In this document: piece by piece, positions 41,054 to 49,647 of the stretch
Position numbering within the stretch: the first letter of the stretch is position 1
How the letters are laid out: each line of letters starts with the position of its first letter
DNA from: Pseudonocardia bannensis
GTDB lineage: Bacteria; Actinomycetota; Actinomycetes; Mycobacteriales; Pseudonocardiaceae
Length of the DNA: 49,704 nucleotides
Assembly (NCBI RefSeq): GCF_012911875.1
Contig: NZ_JAAXKZ010000033.1
Span: 1-49,704 of the forward strand
Direction: 5' to 3'
Program-made: the position numbers and the translations under genes
The notes under the pieces: generated by a model
The model's input: the letters and a program-made list of their open reading frames with translations, nothing else
Databases searched by the model: none
Told to the model about the DNA's origin: nothing

Positions 41054-43425
41054 CGGAGCCGCCCCGGGATCAGCTCTCGGCCGGGCGCCCCGGCCCGCCG
41101 GAGCCGCCGGGCCGCGGGGTGCACCCGTACGGCCTGGCCGCGATGGCCCGGCTCGACCTGCTGCCGTTGCTGCGGCTGCACACGATGGCCGGCGGGCAGT
41201 CCAGCTACGAGCGCGACACCCGCGGCCCGGGCAGGGGCAACGACGACTGGAACAACTTCCTCGACGTCCGCGGCGGCGAGAAGGTCATGCTGGACCAGCG
41301 GGGCCCGGGCACGGTGTACCGGATCTGGGTCACCGGGTTCGATCCCGCCACCGACTGGCTACGGGTCCGTTTCGACGACGAGCCGGCTCCACGCATCGAC
41401 ATCGCGCTGCGCGATCTCTTCTCCGGAACGCACGCGCCGTTCCTGTCCCCGCTGGTCGCCGACGCCGCGACGTCCAGCGGGGGCTTCACGTGTCATCTGC
41501 CCCTGCCGTACCGGCGGTCGATCCGGATCACGACCAACATGAGCGGCTACTACAACATCGGCTACCACACCTTCGGCCCGGGCACGCCGGTGACGACGTG
41601 GACCGGTGACGAGGACAGCACCCGGGTGCGGCACATGTGGAGCGACGCCGGTGCCGACCCGAAGGCCCCGGACGGCGACCCGCACGAGGTCACCGTGACG
41701 GCCGGCGTGGTCCACCTGCCCTCCGGCGCGGCACGGACGATCTTCGAGGCGGACGGGCCGCGGTCGATCTCCTCGATCAGGATCGCGATGCCCGGTGTCA
41801 CCGCCGCCGGGACCGTCACCGACCGCGGACGCGCCCACCGGGGCCACAGCCGGTTCAGGATCGCCGTCAGCCCGGCCAACAGCGGTGTGGTGCTGAGCCG
41901 ACGGACCGATCACGGGGTGGCCGACCAGCGCGCCCGCGTCCTGGTGGACGGCGTCGCCGTGGGGGAGTGGTCGGACCCCGGCCGCGACCGCGCCCACCGC
42001 TGGCGCGACAGTTCCTTCGACGTCCCGTCGTGGATCACGGCGGGCAGGAGCGCCCTCACCGTCCGGCTCGAGTGCGTGCCCACCGCGGCCGGGTGGACCG
42101 AGTTCACCTACCGGGTGTACTCGACGGTGGGCGACACCGCGGTGCTGACCGACACCGTGGACGTCGGTGATCCCGAGAGCGAGGCGCGCCACGGCTACGC
42201 GATCGGCGGGCAGACCCGGTGCGGGTCGCTGGTGGCCGGGTACGACACGGCCGACCTGCTCAACACCACGCGGATCCGGATGTTCTGGGACGGTGAGGCG
42301 ACGCCGAGCGTGGACGCACCACTCGGCGCGTTCTTCGGGATGGGGAGGTTCGGGGCCTACCCCGCCCGGGGCCTCGTCGTCGGCCTGGATCCCGCCGACC
42401 GCCTGTACGTCCACCTGCCGATGCCGTTCCGGCGCCACGCCAGGATCGACCTGGTCAACACGCGCGCGGCCCCCACCTGCGGGGTCGGCTTCGAGGTCCG
42501 GCACCGGCCCGGCACCGGTGGCGTGGCCGACCCCGGCTACCTGCGGACCCGGCTCACCGCGACGACACCCACCGTCATCGGCCAGGACGTCCCGATCCTC
42601 GACACCGCCGGGAGCGGCACCTTCATCGGGGTCACCGCGTCCTACTCGGGTGCGGCGAACCGGTGGTACCTGGAGGGCGACGAGCGCATCTACGTCGACG
42701 ACAGCGGCTCGCCGGCGTTCCACGGCACCGGCACCGAGGACTTCTTCAACGGTGGCTGGTACTTCGACCGCGGCCCCTACACCCAGCCCCTGAGTGGGAA
42801 CACCGCCCATCTCGTCCGCGGCCCGACCTCGTGCGTCGCCGCCTACCGCTTCCTGCTGCAGGACGCGGTGCCGTTCCGGAGGCGGATCCGGGTGTCGATC
42901 GAACACGGCGGGCACAACGACACCACGACCGATGCCTGGATGCTGGCCTACTACTACCAGCAGCCGCGGTCGCGGATGGTGCTCACCGACACCCTCGACG
43001 TGGGCAACGCCGCCGACGAAGCGGCCCACGCCTACCGCATCAGCGCCCAGCGGTGGACCGGATCACGCACGTACCAGTACGAGGGCACCGCCGACACGGT
43101 GGACGTGACCGACACCGGCCGCGCGCACCGGGGGGCCAGCGAGTTCGTCCTGGCGATCGACCCGACCGGCGACGGGGTCGTGCTCCGGCGTCGGTTCGAT
43201 CAGTCGATCACGAACCAGCATGCCGAGGTCCACGTCGACGGCCGGCTCGTCGGTGCCTGGTACGTCGCGGGTGGTAACCGGTTCCGCCGGTGGCGCGACG
43301 CGGACTTCCTGATCCCGCCGTCGGCAACCGCCGGCAAGGAGTCGGTCCGGGTGGTGATCCGCTTCGTCGCCTCGGAGCTGGACTGGAACGAGTTCACCTA
43401 CTGGGCGTACACGCTCCTGCCGTGA
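41050..43425 (+). CDS. GH172 (DUF2961) glycoside hydrolase with duplicated accessory module
   Basis: A 791-residue DUF2961 protein. GH172 members include exo-D-arabinofuranosidases acting on mycobacterial arabinan and difructose-anhydride enzymes. N-terminal jelly roll: NDDWNNFLDVRGGEKVMLDQRGPGTVYRIWVTGF. The catalytic-region motif GTGTEDFFNGGWYFDRGPYTQP is in the later part, with HLVRGPTSCVAAYRFLLQDAVPF. Two copies of a roughly 100-residue beta-sandwich module (from residues 258 and 689) share GRAHRG, VDG...VG.W, HRWRD/RRWRD and EFTY. Most relatives are about half this length. GTG at 41050 overlaps the GH38 stop (GTGA). No signal peptide, suggesting action on imported or internal glycans. 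Confidence 0.85.
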   Translation: MTEPPRDQLSAGRPGPPEPPGRGVHPYGLAAMARLDLLPLLRLHTMAGGQSSYERDTRGPGRGNDDWNNFLDVRGGEKVMLDQRGPGTVYRIWVTGFDPATDWLRVRFDDEPAPRIDIALRDLFSGTHAPFLSPLVADAATSSGGFTCHLPLPYRRSIRITTNMSGYYNIGYHTFGPGTPVTTWTGDEDSTRVRHMWSDAGADPKAPDGDPHEVTVTAGVVHLPSGAARTIFEADGPRSISSIRIAMPGVTAAGTVTDRGRAHRGHSRFRIAVSPANSGVVLSRRTDHGVADQRARVLVDGVAVGEWSDPGRDRAHRWRDSSFDVPSWITAGRSALTVRLECVPTAAGWTEFTYRVYSTVGDTAVLTDTVDVGDPESEARHGYAIGGQTRCGSLVAGYDTADLLNTTRIRMFWDGEATPSVDAPLGAFFGMGRFGAYPARGLVVGLDPADRLYVHLPMPFRRHARIDLVNTRAAPTCGVGFEVRHRPGTGGVADPGYLRTRLTATTPTVIGQDVPILDTAGSGTFIGVTASYSGAANRWYLEGDERIYVDDSGSPAFHGTGTEDFFNGGWYFDRGPYTQPLSGNTAHLVRGPTSCVAAYRFLLQDAVPFRRRIRVSIEHGGHNDTTTDAWMLAYYYQQPRSRMVLTDTLDVGNAADEAAHAYRISAQRWTGSRTYQYEGTADTVDVTDTGRAHRGASEFVLAIDPTGDGVVLRRRFDQSITNQHAEVHVDGRLVGAWYVAGGNRFRRWRDADFLIPPSATAGKESVRVVIRFVASELDWNEFTYWAYTLLP

Positions 43426-43470
43426 CGCCCGGTGCTCCAGGGCGGTGCAGGTGCAGGCTGCCGTGCCCGG

Positions 43471-44802
43471 TCACGCGGCCGATCCGAAGGCATCCGGCCG
43501 CTCACCGGGTCCGGGCCTGCCGAGCAGCAGCGTCACCAGACCGGCCACCGGGAGCGCGACGACCAGGCACAGCGCCCCCGGGACGCCGAGCACGGTGGCC
43601 AGCCCGCCGACCAACGCCGCCCCGACGCTCGCCCCGGTCAGGAACACCAGGGTCGCCACCCCGAGGGCGACCCCGCGCTGCGGGGCCGGGACCGCCGCGC
43701 CGACCGCCGCGATCATCGCGGGCTGGCCGACGCCGAACGCGATGGTGCTGAGCGTGATCCCCACCGCCAGCAGCGCCGCGGAACCGATGGCGCTCCCGAG
43801 CGCCGCGACGAGCAGCGCGACGACGGCGGCCGGGCAGGCCAGCGCGATGGACCGGCGGGGACCGAGCCGGCCGAGCAGCGTGCGCGCGATCCGCGGCGAG
43901 ACGAATCCGACGACGGCCGCCGGGATGAGCACCAGCCCGGTCTGCCACGGTGACCAGCCCCGGCTCGCGAGCGCGATCGGCACCCCGAGCAGCAGGGCGA
44001 ACCAGCACGCCGGGATGGCCGCGGTGGCGAAGGCGCTGCGCAGCACGGTCGGGTTGGTGATGATCGGCCGCGGCAGGAACCCGTCCGGCCGGGCCCGCAC
44101 CCGGGCGGCCACCGCGGGCACTCCGACGACCAGCAGACCGACCCCGAGCAGCCCGGCCACCACCCCGGCGGAGGGGGACTGGATCGTCAGGACCGCGCCG
44201 GTCGCGGCCATGGCGACGAGCAGCGCGCCCGGCAGGTCGATCCGGTCCCCGGTCCCGGCGGACGGCGCCGCCCGCCACAGCACCGGGAGGGCCAGCACGC
44301 CGACCGCGGGCAGCGCGATGGCCAGGCGCCAGCCGCCCAGCTCCGCAAGGGCACCGCCGAGCAGCGGGCCCAGCGCGCTGAGCGTCGCCGCGACCCCGGC
44401 GATCCGGCCCAGCGCGGCGCTGCGCCGTGCTCCCTCCCAACGGGCGCTGATCAGGGCCGTGCCCAGCACCGGGACGGCGGCGGCCCCGGCGCCCTGCAGC
44501 ACACGGGACACCATCAGCACGGCGAAGTTCGGCGCGAGGGATGAGGCGACGGCTCCGGCCGACAGCATCGCGACGCCCGCGCACAGCGGGATCCGGATGC
44601 CGACCGTGTCGGCGATGCGACCGTGGGTCGGGGTCGCCACGGCCAGCGCCACGGCGTACCCGGTGATCGTCCACGCCGCGGTGGACGTGGCGATGCCGAG
44701 CTCGCGGGCGAGCTGCGGGAGCGCGACCGTGACCGCGGAGGTGCTCGTACCCGCGAGGCCGAGCAGCAGGCCGAGGAGCACCGCCAGCCGTCCGGGGGAC
44801 AT
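43471..44802 (-). CDS. MFS transporter, DHA2/QacA-like drug exporter type
   Basis: A 443-residue membrane transporter with about 12-14 hydrophobic helices. RLAVLLGLLLGLAGTSTSAVTVALPQLARELG, motif A HGRIADTVGIRIPLCAG, and LQGAGAAAVPVLGTALISARWEGARRSAALGRIAGVAATLSALGPLLGGAL are typical of MFS exporters. A second motif A-like loop (RIARTLLGRLGPRRSIAL) follows the central loop. The ATG at 44802 is chosen over upstream in-frame starts because the first helix begins right after it. It is convergent with the GH38-GH172 pair, too far in function to link. The quinone oxidoreductase remnant lies immediately upstream. Confidence 0.9.
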   Translation of the reverse strand: MSPGRLAVLLGLLLGLAGTSTSAVTVALPQLARELGIATSTAAWTITGYAVALAVATPTHGRIADTVGIRIPLCAGVAMLSAGAVASSLAPNFAVLMVSRVLQGAGAAAVPVLGTALISARWEGARRSAALGRIAGVAATLSALGPLLGGALAELGGWRLAIALPAVGVLALPVLWRAAPSAGTGDRIDLPGALLVAMAATGAVLTIQSPSAGVVAGLLGVGLLVVGVPAVAARVRARPDGFLPRPIITNPTVLRSAFATAAIPACWFALLLGVPIALASRGWSPWQTGLVLIPAAVVGFVSPRIARTLLGRLGPRRSIALACPAAVVALLVAALGSAIGSAALLAVGITLSTIAFGVGQPAMIAAVGAAVPAPQRGVALGVATLVFLTGASVGAALVGGLATVLGVPGALCLVVALPVAGLVTLLLGRPGPGERPDAFGSAA

Positions 44803-44866
44803 CACGTGCAACGGTACGTGGCCGGCGCCCGCTGTATTCCCCCGGATCGGACGAGCCACGGCTCCG

Positions 44867-45020
44867 CGGCACCAGCACAACCTTGCCCACCGTGGCGCGG
44901 TTCTCCAGCGCGGCGTGCACGGCGGCGGCCTCGGCCAGCGCGAGCGGCGGGTTGAGCAGCGGGACCAGCCGTCCCGCCGCTGCCTCGGCCGGCGAACGCG
45001 TCTCCAGCGCCCGCAGCCCG
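44867..45020 (-). pseudogene. quinone oxidoreductase (zinc-ADH family) C-terminal remnant
   Basis: On the minus strand a frame reads AAAGRLVPLLNPPLALAEA followed by AAVHAALENRATVGKVVLVP. This is the standard end of NADPH:quinone oxidoreductases (P-L-A-E-A-A-x-A-H-x-x-L-E-x-R-x-x-x-G-K-V-V-L). The preceding nucleotide-binding domain is missing and no stop follows in place; the frame runs on into the MFS gene. It is the 3' fragment of a deleted gene. Confidence 0.7.
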
Positions 45021-45102
45021 CCCGGCCAGAAACCGGAGCCCGGTCGAGGTCAAGGACGGGCTACCGGCGCCGATATGGCGCGCCACCGTCGGATCCCGGG
45101 CG

Positions 45103-45108
45103 TAGCGT
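45103..45108 (+). promoter_or_regulatory. -10 box of the AAA/VWA operon, leaderless type
   Basis: TAGCGT, 7 nt, then GTG at 45116. Confidence 0.45.
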
Positions 45109-45115
45109 GTCCGTC

Positions 45116-46516
45116 GTGCCAGCCACACCACCTGCCGATCTTCCCCGCACCCTCGGCGCGCTGCGCGCGTCGGGACACGAGCTCCGCGGAGTCAAGGCCG
45201 AGATCCGCGACAACCTTCTCGCCGCCCTGCGGGCCGGCCGCGACCCCTGGCCCGGCATCGTCGGCTTCGAGTCCACCGTGCTGCCCCAGCTCGAGCGCGC
45301 CCTGATCGCCGGGCACGACGTGGTGCTGCTCGGCGAGCGCGGCCAGGGCAAGACCCGGCTGCTCCGTTCCTTGATCAACCTGCTGGACGAGTGGACCCCG
45401 GTCATCGACGGCTCCGAGCTGGGGGAGCACCCCTACGAGCCGATCACCCCGGCCTCCCGGCGGCGCGTCGCCGAGCTCGGCGACGACCTGCCGGTGGCCT
45501 GGCGCCACCGCGACGAGCGCTACACGGAGAAGTTGGCCACCCCGGACACCGCGGTGGCCGACCTGGTCGGTGACGTCGACCCGGTCAAGGTGGCCGAGGG
45601 CCGCAGCCTGGGCGACCCGGAGACCATCCACTACGGGCTGGTCCCGCGTGCGCACCGCGGCGTCGTCGCCATCAACGAGCTGCCCGACCTCGCCGAGCGC
45701 ATCCAGGTCGCGCTGCTCAACGTGATGGAGGAACGCGACATCCAGGTCCGCGGCTACACGCTGCGGCTGCCACTGGACGTGCTGCTCGTCGCGTCGGCGA
45801 ACCCCGAGGACTACACCAACCGCGGGCGGATCATCACCCCGCTCAAGGACCGCTTCGGCGCCGAGGTCCGCACGCACTACCCGTTGGAGCTGGCCGACGA
45901 GGTCGCCCTGGTCGAGCAGGAGGCGGAGCTGGTCGCGGACGTGCCGCGCCATCTCGTCGAGGTGCTGGCCCGGTTCGCCCGGCACCTGCGCGACTCCAGC
46001 GCGGTGGACCAGAGCTCGGGTGTGTCCGCCCGGTTCGCCATCGCCGCCGCCGAGACCGTGGCCGCCGCCGCGCTGCGCCGGGCCGCGCTCACCGGAGAGG
46101 CCAACCCGACCGCGCGGCCGGTCGACCTGGAGTCGGTGCCCGCCGTGCTGCGCGGCAAGCTGGAGTTCGCCTCCGGCGAGGAGGGCCGCGAGGACGAGAT
46201 CCTGGAGCACCTGTTGCGCCGGGCCACCGCTGACGCCGCCCGCTTCCGGCTGCGGGGGGTCGACCTGACGCCGCTGGCCGAGGCGGTCGCGGCGCACCCG
46301 GTCCGCACCGGTGAACGCGTGCCGGCCGCCGAGGTGGTGGCCGCGCTGCCGGCCGTCGAGTCCCTGACCGAGGTGGCCCGCCGCCTGGACGCGGCGGGGA
46401 CCGAGGACCCGGGCCCGATGGCATCGGCTGCCGAGCTGGCGCTGGAGCTGCTGTTCCTCACCCGCCGGCTGGCCAAGGACGAATCCGCCGACGGTGACAC
46501 GGTGAGCTATGGCTGA
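45116..46516 (+). CDS. AAA ATPase, magnesium-chelatase ChlI-like (Rv0958-like)
   Basis: Cytoplasmic AAA+ ATPase of 466 aa. IVGFESTVLPQLERALIAGHDVVLLGERGQGKTRLLRSL contains Walker A (GERGQGKT, residues 73-80). Walker B/sensor are RGVVAINELPDLAERIQVALLNVMEERDIQVRGY and VLLVASANPEDYTNRGRIITPLKDRF. The INEL in place of IDEI/DEIN and long C-terminal helical half match the Rv0958-type group rather than true BchI. Its stop lies 8 bases inside the following VWA gene, so the two are coupled, mirroring Rv0958-Rv0959. GTG at 45116 is chosen because of the -10 box 7 nt upstream. Confidence 0.9.
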   Translation: MPATPPADLPRTLGALRASGHELRGVKAEIRDNLLAALRAGRDPWPGIVGFESTVLPQLERALIAGHDVVLLGERGQGKTRLLRSLINLLDEWTPVIDGSELGEHPYEPITPASRRRVAELGDDLPVAWRHRDERYTEKLATPDTAVADLVGDVDPVKVAEGRSLGDPETIHYGLVPRAHRGVVAINELPDLAERIQVALLNVMEERDIQVRGYTLRLPLDVLLVASANPEDYTNRGRIITPLKDRFGAEVRTHYPLELADEVALVEQEAELVADVPRHLVEVLARFARHLRDSSAVDQSSGVSARFAIAAAETVAAAALRRAALTGEANPTARPVDLESVPAVLRGKLEFASGEEGREDEILEHLLRRATADAARFRLRGVDLTPLAEAVAAHPVRTGERVPAAEVVAALPAVESLTEVARRLDAAGTEDPGPMASAAELALELLFLTRRLAKDESADGDTVSYG

Positions 46517-48482
46517 TTCCCCGGGACGGAATCGACGCAGCCGGCGCAGGCTGCGCTACTCCTACGGGCCCTACCACGACGGGCCCGACCCGCTCGCCCC
46601 GCCGTTCGACGTCCGCGCGGCGATGGACGATATCGGCCGCGACGTCATGGAGGGCAGCTCGCCGCGGCAGGCGCTGCAGGAGCTGCTGCGCCGGGGGATG
46701 AAGGGCCGGCGGGGTCTCGACGACCTGACCCGCCAGGTGTGGCAGCGCCGCCGCGACCTGCAGCGCGACAACCGGCTCGACGGCACCCTCCAGCAGGTCC
46801 GCGAGCTGCTGGAACGGGCCCTGGACGCCGAACGCGACGTGCTCGGCCGCCAGGACACCGACGACGCCCGGTTCCGGGAGATGCAGCTCGACGCGCTGCC
46901 GTCGGACACCGGCGGGGCGGTCCGCGAGCTCGACTCCTACGACTGGCAGAGCTCGGATGCCCGCGAGGCCTACCAGGAGATCCGCGACCTGCTCGGCCGG
47001 GAGCTGCTCGACCAGCGCTTCGCCGGCATGAAGCAGGCGATGCAGGACGCGACGCCCGAGGACGTCGAAGCCATCCGCGAGATGCTCGACGACCTCAACG
47101 AGCTGCTCGCCGCGCACGCCCGGGGCCAGGACACGCAGCAGCAGTTCAGCGAGTTCATGGCCAAGCACGGGCAGTACTTCCCGGAGAACCCGCAGAACAC
47201 CGACGAGCTGATCGACCTGCTCGCCGCCCGGGCCGCCGCGGCCCAGCGGATGCTCAACTCGATGACGCCCGAGCAGCGCGACGAGCTCGCCGAGCTCGCG
47301 CAGCAGGCGTTCGGCGATCCGCGGCTCGCGCAGTCGCTGGGCCGGCTCGACGCCCAGCTGCAGGGTCTGCGCCCGGGCGAGGACTGGTCGGGGTCCGGCC
47401 GGTTCCGTGGCGACAACCCGTTGGGCATGGGCGAGGCCACCCGGGCGATGGAGGAGCTGGGCCGGCTCGACGCGCTGGCCGAGCAGCTCGCGCAGAGCTA
47501 CCCCGGAGCCCGGATGGAGGACATCGACCTCGACGCGCTCGACGCGACACTCGGCGAGCAGGCGCGGGTCGACGCCCGGGCGCTCGTCGAGCTCGAGCGC
47601 GAGCTGCAGCGCCAGGGCCTGTTCGAGCGGGCCGCCGACGGGTCGCTGCGCCTGTCCCCGAAGGCCCTGCGACGGCTGGGGGAGTCGGCGCTGCGCGACG
47701 TCGTCGACCGGATCGGTGGGCGCCGCGGCGAGCGGGAGACCCGGCGCTCCGGGGCCGCGGGCGAGGCGACCGGCGCGACCCGGCCGTGGGCGTTCGGTGA
47801 CACCGAGGCGTGGAACGTGCCCCGCACGCTGCTCAACGCCGAGCTCCGCAAGGCCGGCGGTGACCCCCGCGACCTCGACGTCACCGACGTGGAGATCGTC
47901 GAGACCGAGCAGCGCACCCGGGCCGCGGTGGCGCTGCTGGTCGACACGTCGTGGTCGATGGTGGCGGAGGGGCGCTGGGTGCCGATGAAGCGCACGGCGC
48001 TCGCGCTGCACCAGCTCATCTCCACCCGGTTCCGCGGCGACGACCTGGCGCTGATCACGTTCGGCCGGCACGCGCAGACGGTCGAGCTCGGTCAGCTCAT
48101 CGGCCTGGAGGGTGCGTACGCGCAAGGCACCAACCTGCACCACGCGCTGCTGCTGGCCGGCCGGCACCTGCGTCGCCACCCCGACGCGATGCCGGTCGTC
48201 CTCGTCGTGACCGACGGCGAGCCGACCGCGCACCTGGAGCCGGGCGGGGAGGCGTACTTCGACTACCCGCCGAGCCCGTACACCGTGCGGGCGACGATCG
48301 GCGAGATCGACAAGCTGACCGGGATGCAGGCGGCGTTCACGTTCTTCGTCCTGGGTGACGACCCCCGGCTGGCCGCGTTCATGGACGACGTGGCCCGCCG
48401 CTGCGGCGGGCGGGTCGTGGCCCCTGACCTCGACGGGCTGGGCGCCGAGGTGGTGGCCGACTACCTGCGCACCCGGCGCTGA
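46509..48482 (+). CDS. VWA-domain protein (Rv0959-like), partner of the AAA ATPase
   Basis: A 657-residue soluble protein. After a basic Arg-rich N-terminus (RNRRSRRRLRYSYGPYHDGPDPLAPPFD) comes a long helical region with several DDLTR, ELLE and EAYQEIRDLL helices. The VWA domain starts near residue 470, with the metal site Asp479-Thr-Ser-Trp-Ser, DDLALITFG and VTDGEPTAHLEPGGEA. Length and order match mycobacterial Rv0959. With its upstream ATPase it forms the second MoxR/chelatase-like AAA-VWA module in this window, of a different subfamily from that at 2.3-5.4 kb. ATG overlaps the previous gene by 8 bases. Target unknown. Confidence 0.9.
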   Translation: MADSPGRNRRSRRRLRYSYGPYHDGPDPLAPPFDVRAAMDDIGRDVMEGSSPRQALQELLRRGMKGRRGLDDLTRQVWQRRRDLQRDNRLDGTLQQVRELLERALDAERDVLGRQDTDDARFREMQLDALPSDTGGAVRELDSYDWQSSDAREAYQEIRDLLGRELLDQRFAGMKQAMQDATPEDVEAIREMLDDLNELLAAHARGQDTQQQFSEFMAKHGQYFPENPQNTDELIDLLAARAAAAQRMLNSMTPEQRDELAELAQQAFGDPRLAQSLGRLDAQLQGLRPGEDWSGSGRFRGDNPLGMGEATRAMEELGRLDALAEQLAQSYPGARMEDIDLDALDATLGEQARVDARALVELERELQRQGLFERAADGSLRLSPKALRRLGESALRDVVDRIGGRRGERETRRSGAAGEATGATRPWAFGDTEAWNVPRTLLNAELRKAGGDPRDLDVTDVEIVETEQRTRAAVALLVDTSWSMVAEGRWVPMKRTALALHQLISTRFRGDDLALITFGRHAQTVELGQLIGLEGAYAQGTNLHHALLLAGRHLRRHPDAMPVVLVVTDGEPTAHLEPGGEAYFDYPPSPYTVRATIGEIDKLTGMQAAFTFFVLGDDPRLAAFMDDVARRCGGRVVAPDLDGLGAEVVADYLRTRR

Positions 48483-48582
48483 CCCGGAGCGCGGCGCGGC
48501 CGGGCCCGGCCCGTCGTTCGCCCGTGCCCGACCGGGGCCGTCGTGGAGGCAGGGCGAGGACGCGAGGAGCGGGGGATCGCCG

Positions 48583-49647
48583 ATGCGTCACGCGGAGACC
48601 GCGCAGCCACCACCGCGCCCGGCCCGGCTGGCCGTCGCCGTCACGTTCGCGGTGAACGGGGCACTGTTCGGCTCGTGGGCCCCGCGGATCCCGGAGATCA
48701 AGGCGAACCTGGCCCTGTCCGACGGCGTTCTCGGGCTCGCCCTGCTGGCCCCGGCTGTGGGCTCGTTGGTCACGATGCCGCTCGCCGGGACGATCGCGGC
48801 GAGGTGGGGCAGCGGGCCGAGCACCCGGGTGGCCGCGGTCCTGTTCTTCATGGCGGCACTGCCGATCGCGGTGGCGGGCGACGCGGTCACGCTGTGGGCG
48901 GCGCTGTTCGTGTTCGGCGCCATGATGGGCGGTCTCGACGTGCTGATGAACGCCCAGGGCGTCACCGTCGAGCAGGCCTACGGGCGATCGGTGCTGTCGT
49001 CGTTCCACGCCGTGTTCAGCCTGGGCGCCCTGACCGGCACCGTGATCGGCAGCGTCGCGGTCGGTCTCGGCGTGTCTCTGCTCGTGCAGTTCGCCGTGCT
49101 CGGGGCGGTGTCGCTCGCCGTGGTGCTGCCGCTGTCGCGCAGCTTCCTCGCCGATCCGCCGGCGCCGCCCGAGGCCGGCCCGGTGCCGCTGTTCGCGCTG
49201 CCCCGCGGGCCGTTGATCCCGCTCGCCGTCGCCGCGTTCGCGGTGCTGCTCGCCGAGGGATCGACGGCCGACTGGTCGGCGGTGCTGCTGCGCGACTCGC
49301 TCGGTGCGGGTCCGGCCGCCGCCGGCGCGGCGTTCGCGGCGTTCTCCGCCACGATGACGCTCGGCCGGCTCATCGGCGATCGGGTGCTCACCCGGCTCGG
49401 CCGGCGGCGGGCGATCCGCTGGTTCGCCGGCAGCGGGGCCACCGGTCTGGCCGCCGGGCTGGCCGTCGCCGCGGTCCTGGGCCCCGGGCCGGGCGCCGTG
49501 GGCGCCGCGGTCGCGGGCTTCAGCCTGCTCGGTGTGGGGCTCTCGGTGACGTTCCCGGCACTGCTCGCCGAGGCCGGCGCGACGCCGGCGATCGCGATGG
49601 ACAGCCGCTCCTGCGGCAGGTTGGTCACGAGCTGGGTGAAGCCCTGA
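48583..49647 (+). CDS. MFS transporter (YbjJ-like), 3' end replaced at a deletion junction
   Basis: Membrane transporter frame of 354 codons. RLAVAVTFAVNGALFGSWAPRIPEIKANLALSDGVLGLALLAPAVGSLVTMPLAG and MMGGLDVLMNAQGVTVEQAYGRSVLSSFHAVFSLGAL are those of YbjJ-type MFS carriers. Normal homology stops at FPALLAEAG (about 49578). The remaining 23 codons are the antisense of an acyl-CoA dehydrogenase, so the last one or two membrane helices are missing. It may be non-functional. GGGGGATCG precedes the ATG. Confidence 0.8.
   Translation: MRHAETAQPPPRPARLAVAVTFAVNGALFGSWAPRIPEIKANLALSDGVLGLALLAPAVGSLVTMPLAGTIAARWGSGPSTRVAAVLFFMAALPIAVAGDAVTLWAALFVFGAMMGGLDVLMNAQGVTVEQAYGRSVLSSFHAVFSLGALTGTVIGSVAVGLGVSLLVQFAVLGAVSLAVVLPLSRSFLADPPAPPEAGPVPLFALPRGPLIPLAVAAFAVLLAEGSTADWSAVLLRDSLGAGPAAAGAAFAAFSATMTLGRLIGDRVLTRLGRRRAIRWFAGSGATGLAAGLAVAAVLGPGPGAVGAAVAGFSLLGVGLSVTFPALLAEAGATPAIAMDSRSCGRLVTSWVKP

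Noticed and set aside
41359..43029. Long antisense frame opposite the GH172 gene
   Set aside because: It has His/Arg/Gly-rich low-complexity translation and no motif. The plus strand holds a clear family protein.
48498..48511. GGCCGGGCCCGGCC palindrome before the last MFS gene
   Set aside because: It is perfect but made only of G and C in a region where such runs are frequent, and its position gives no clear role.
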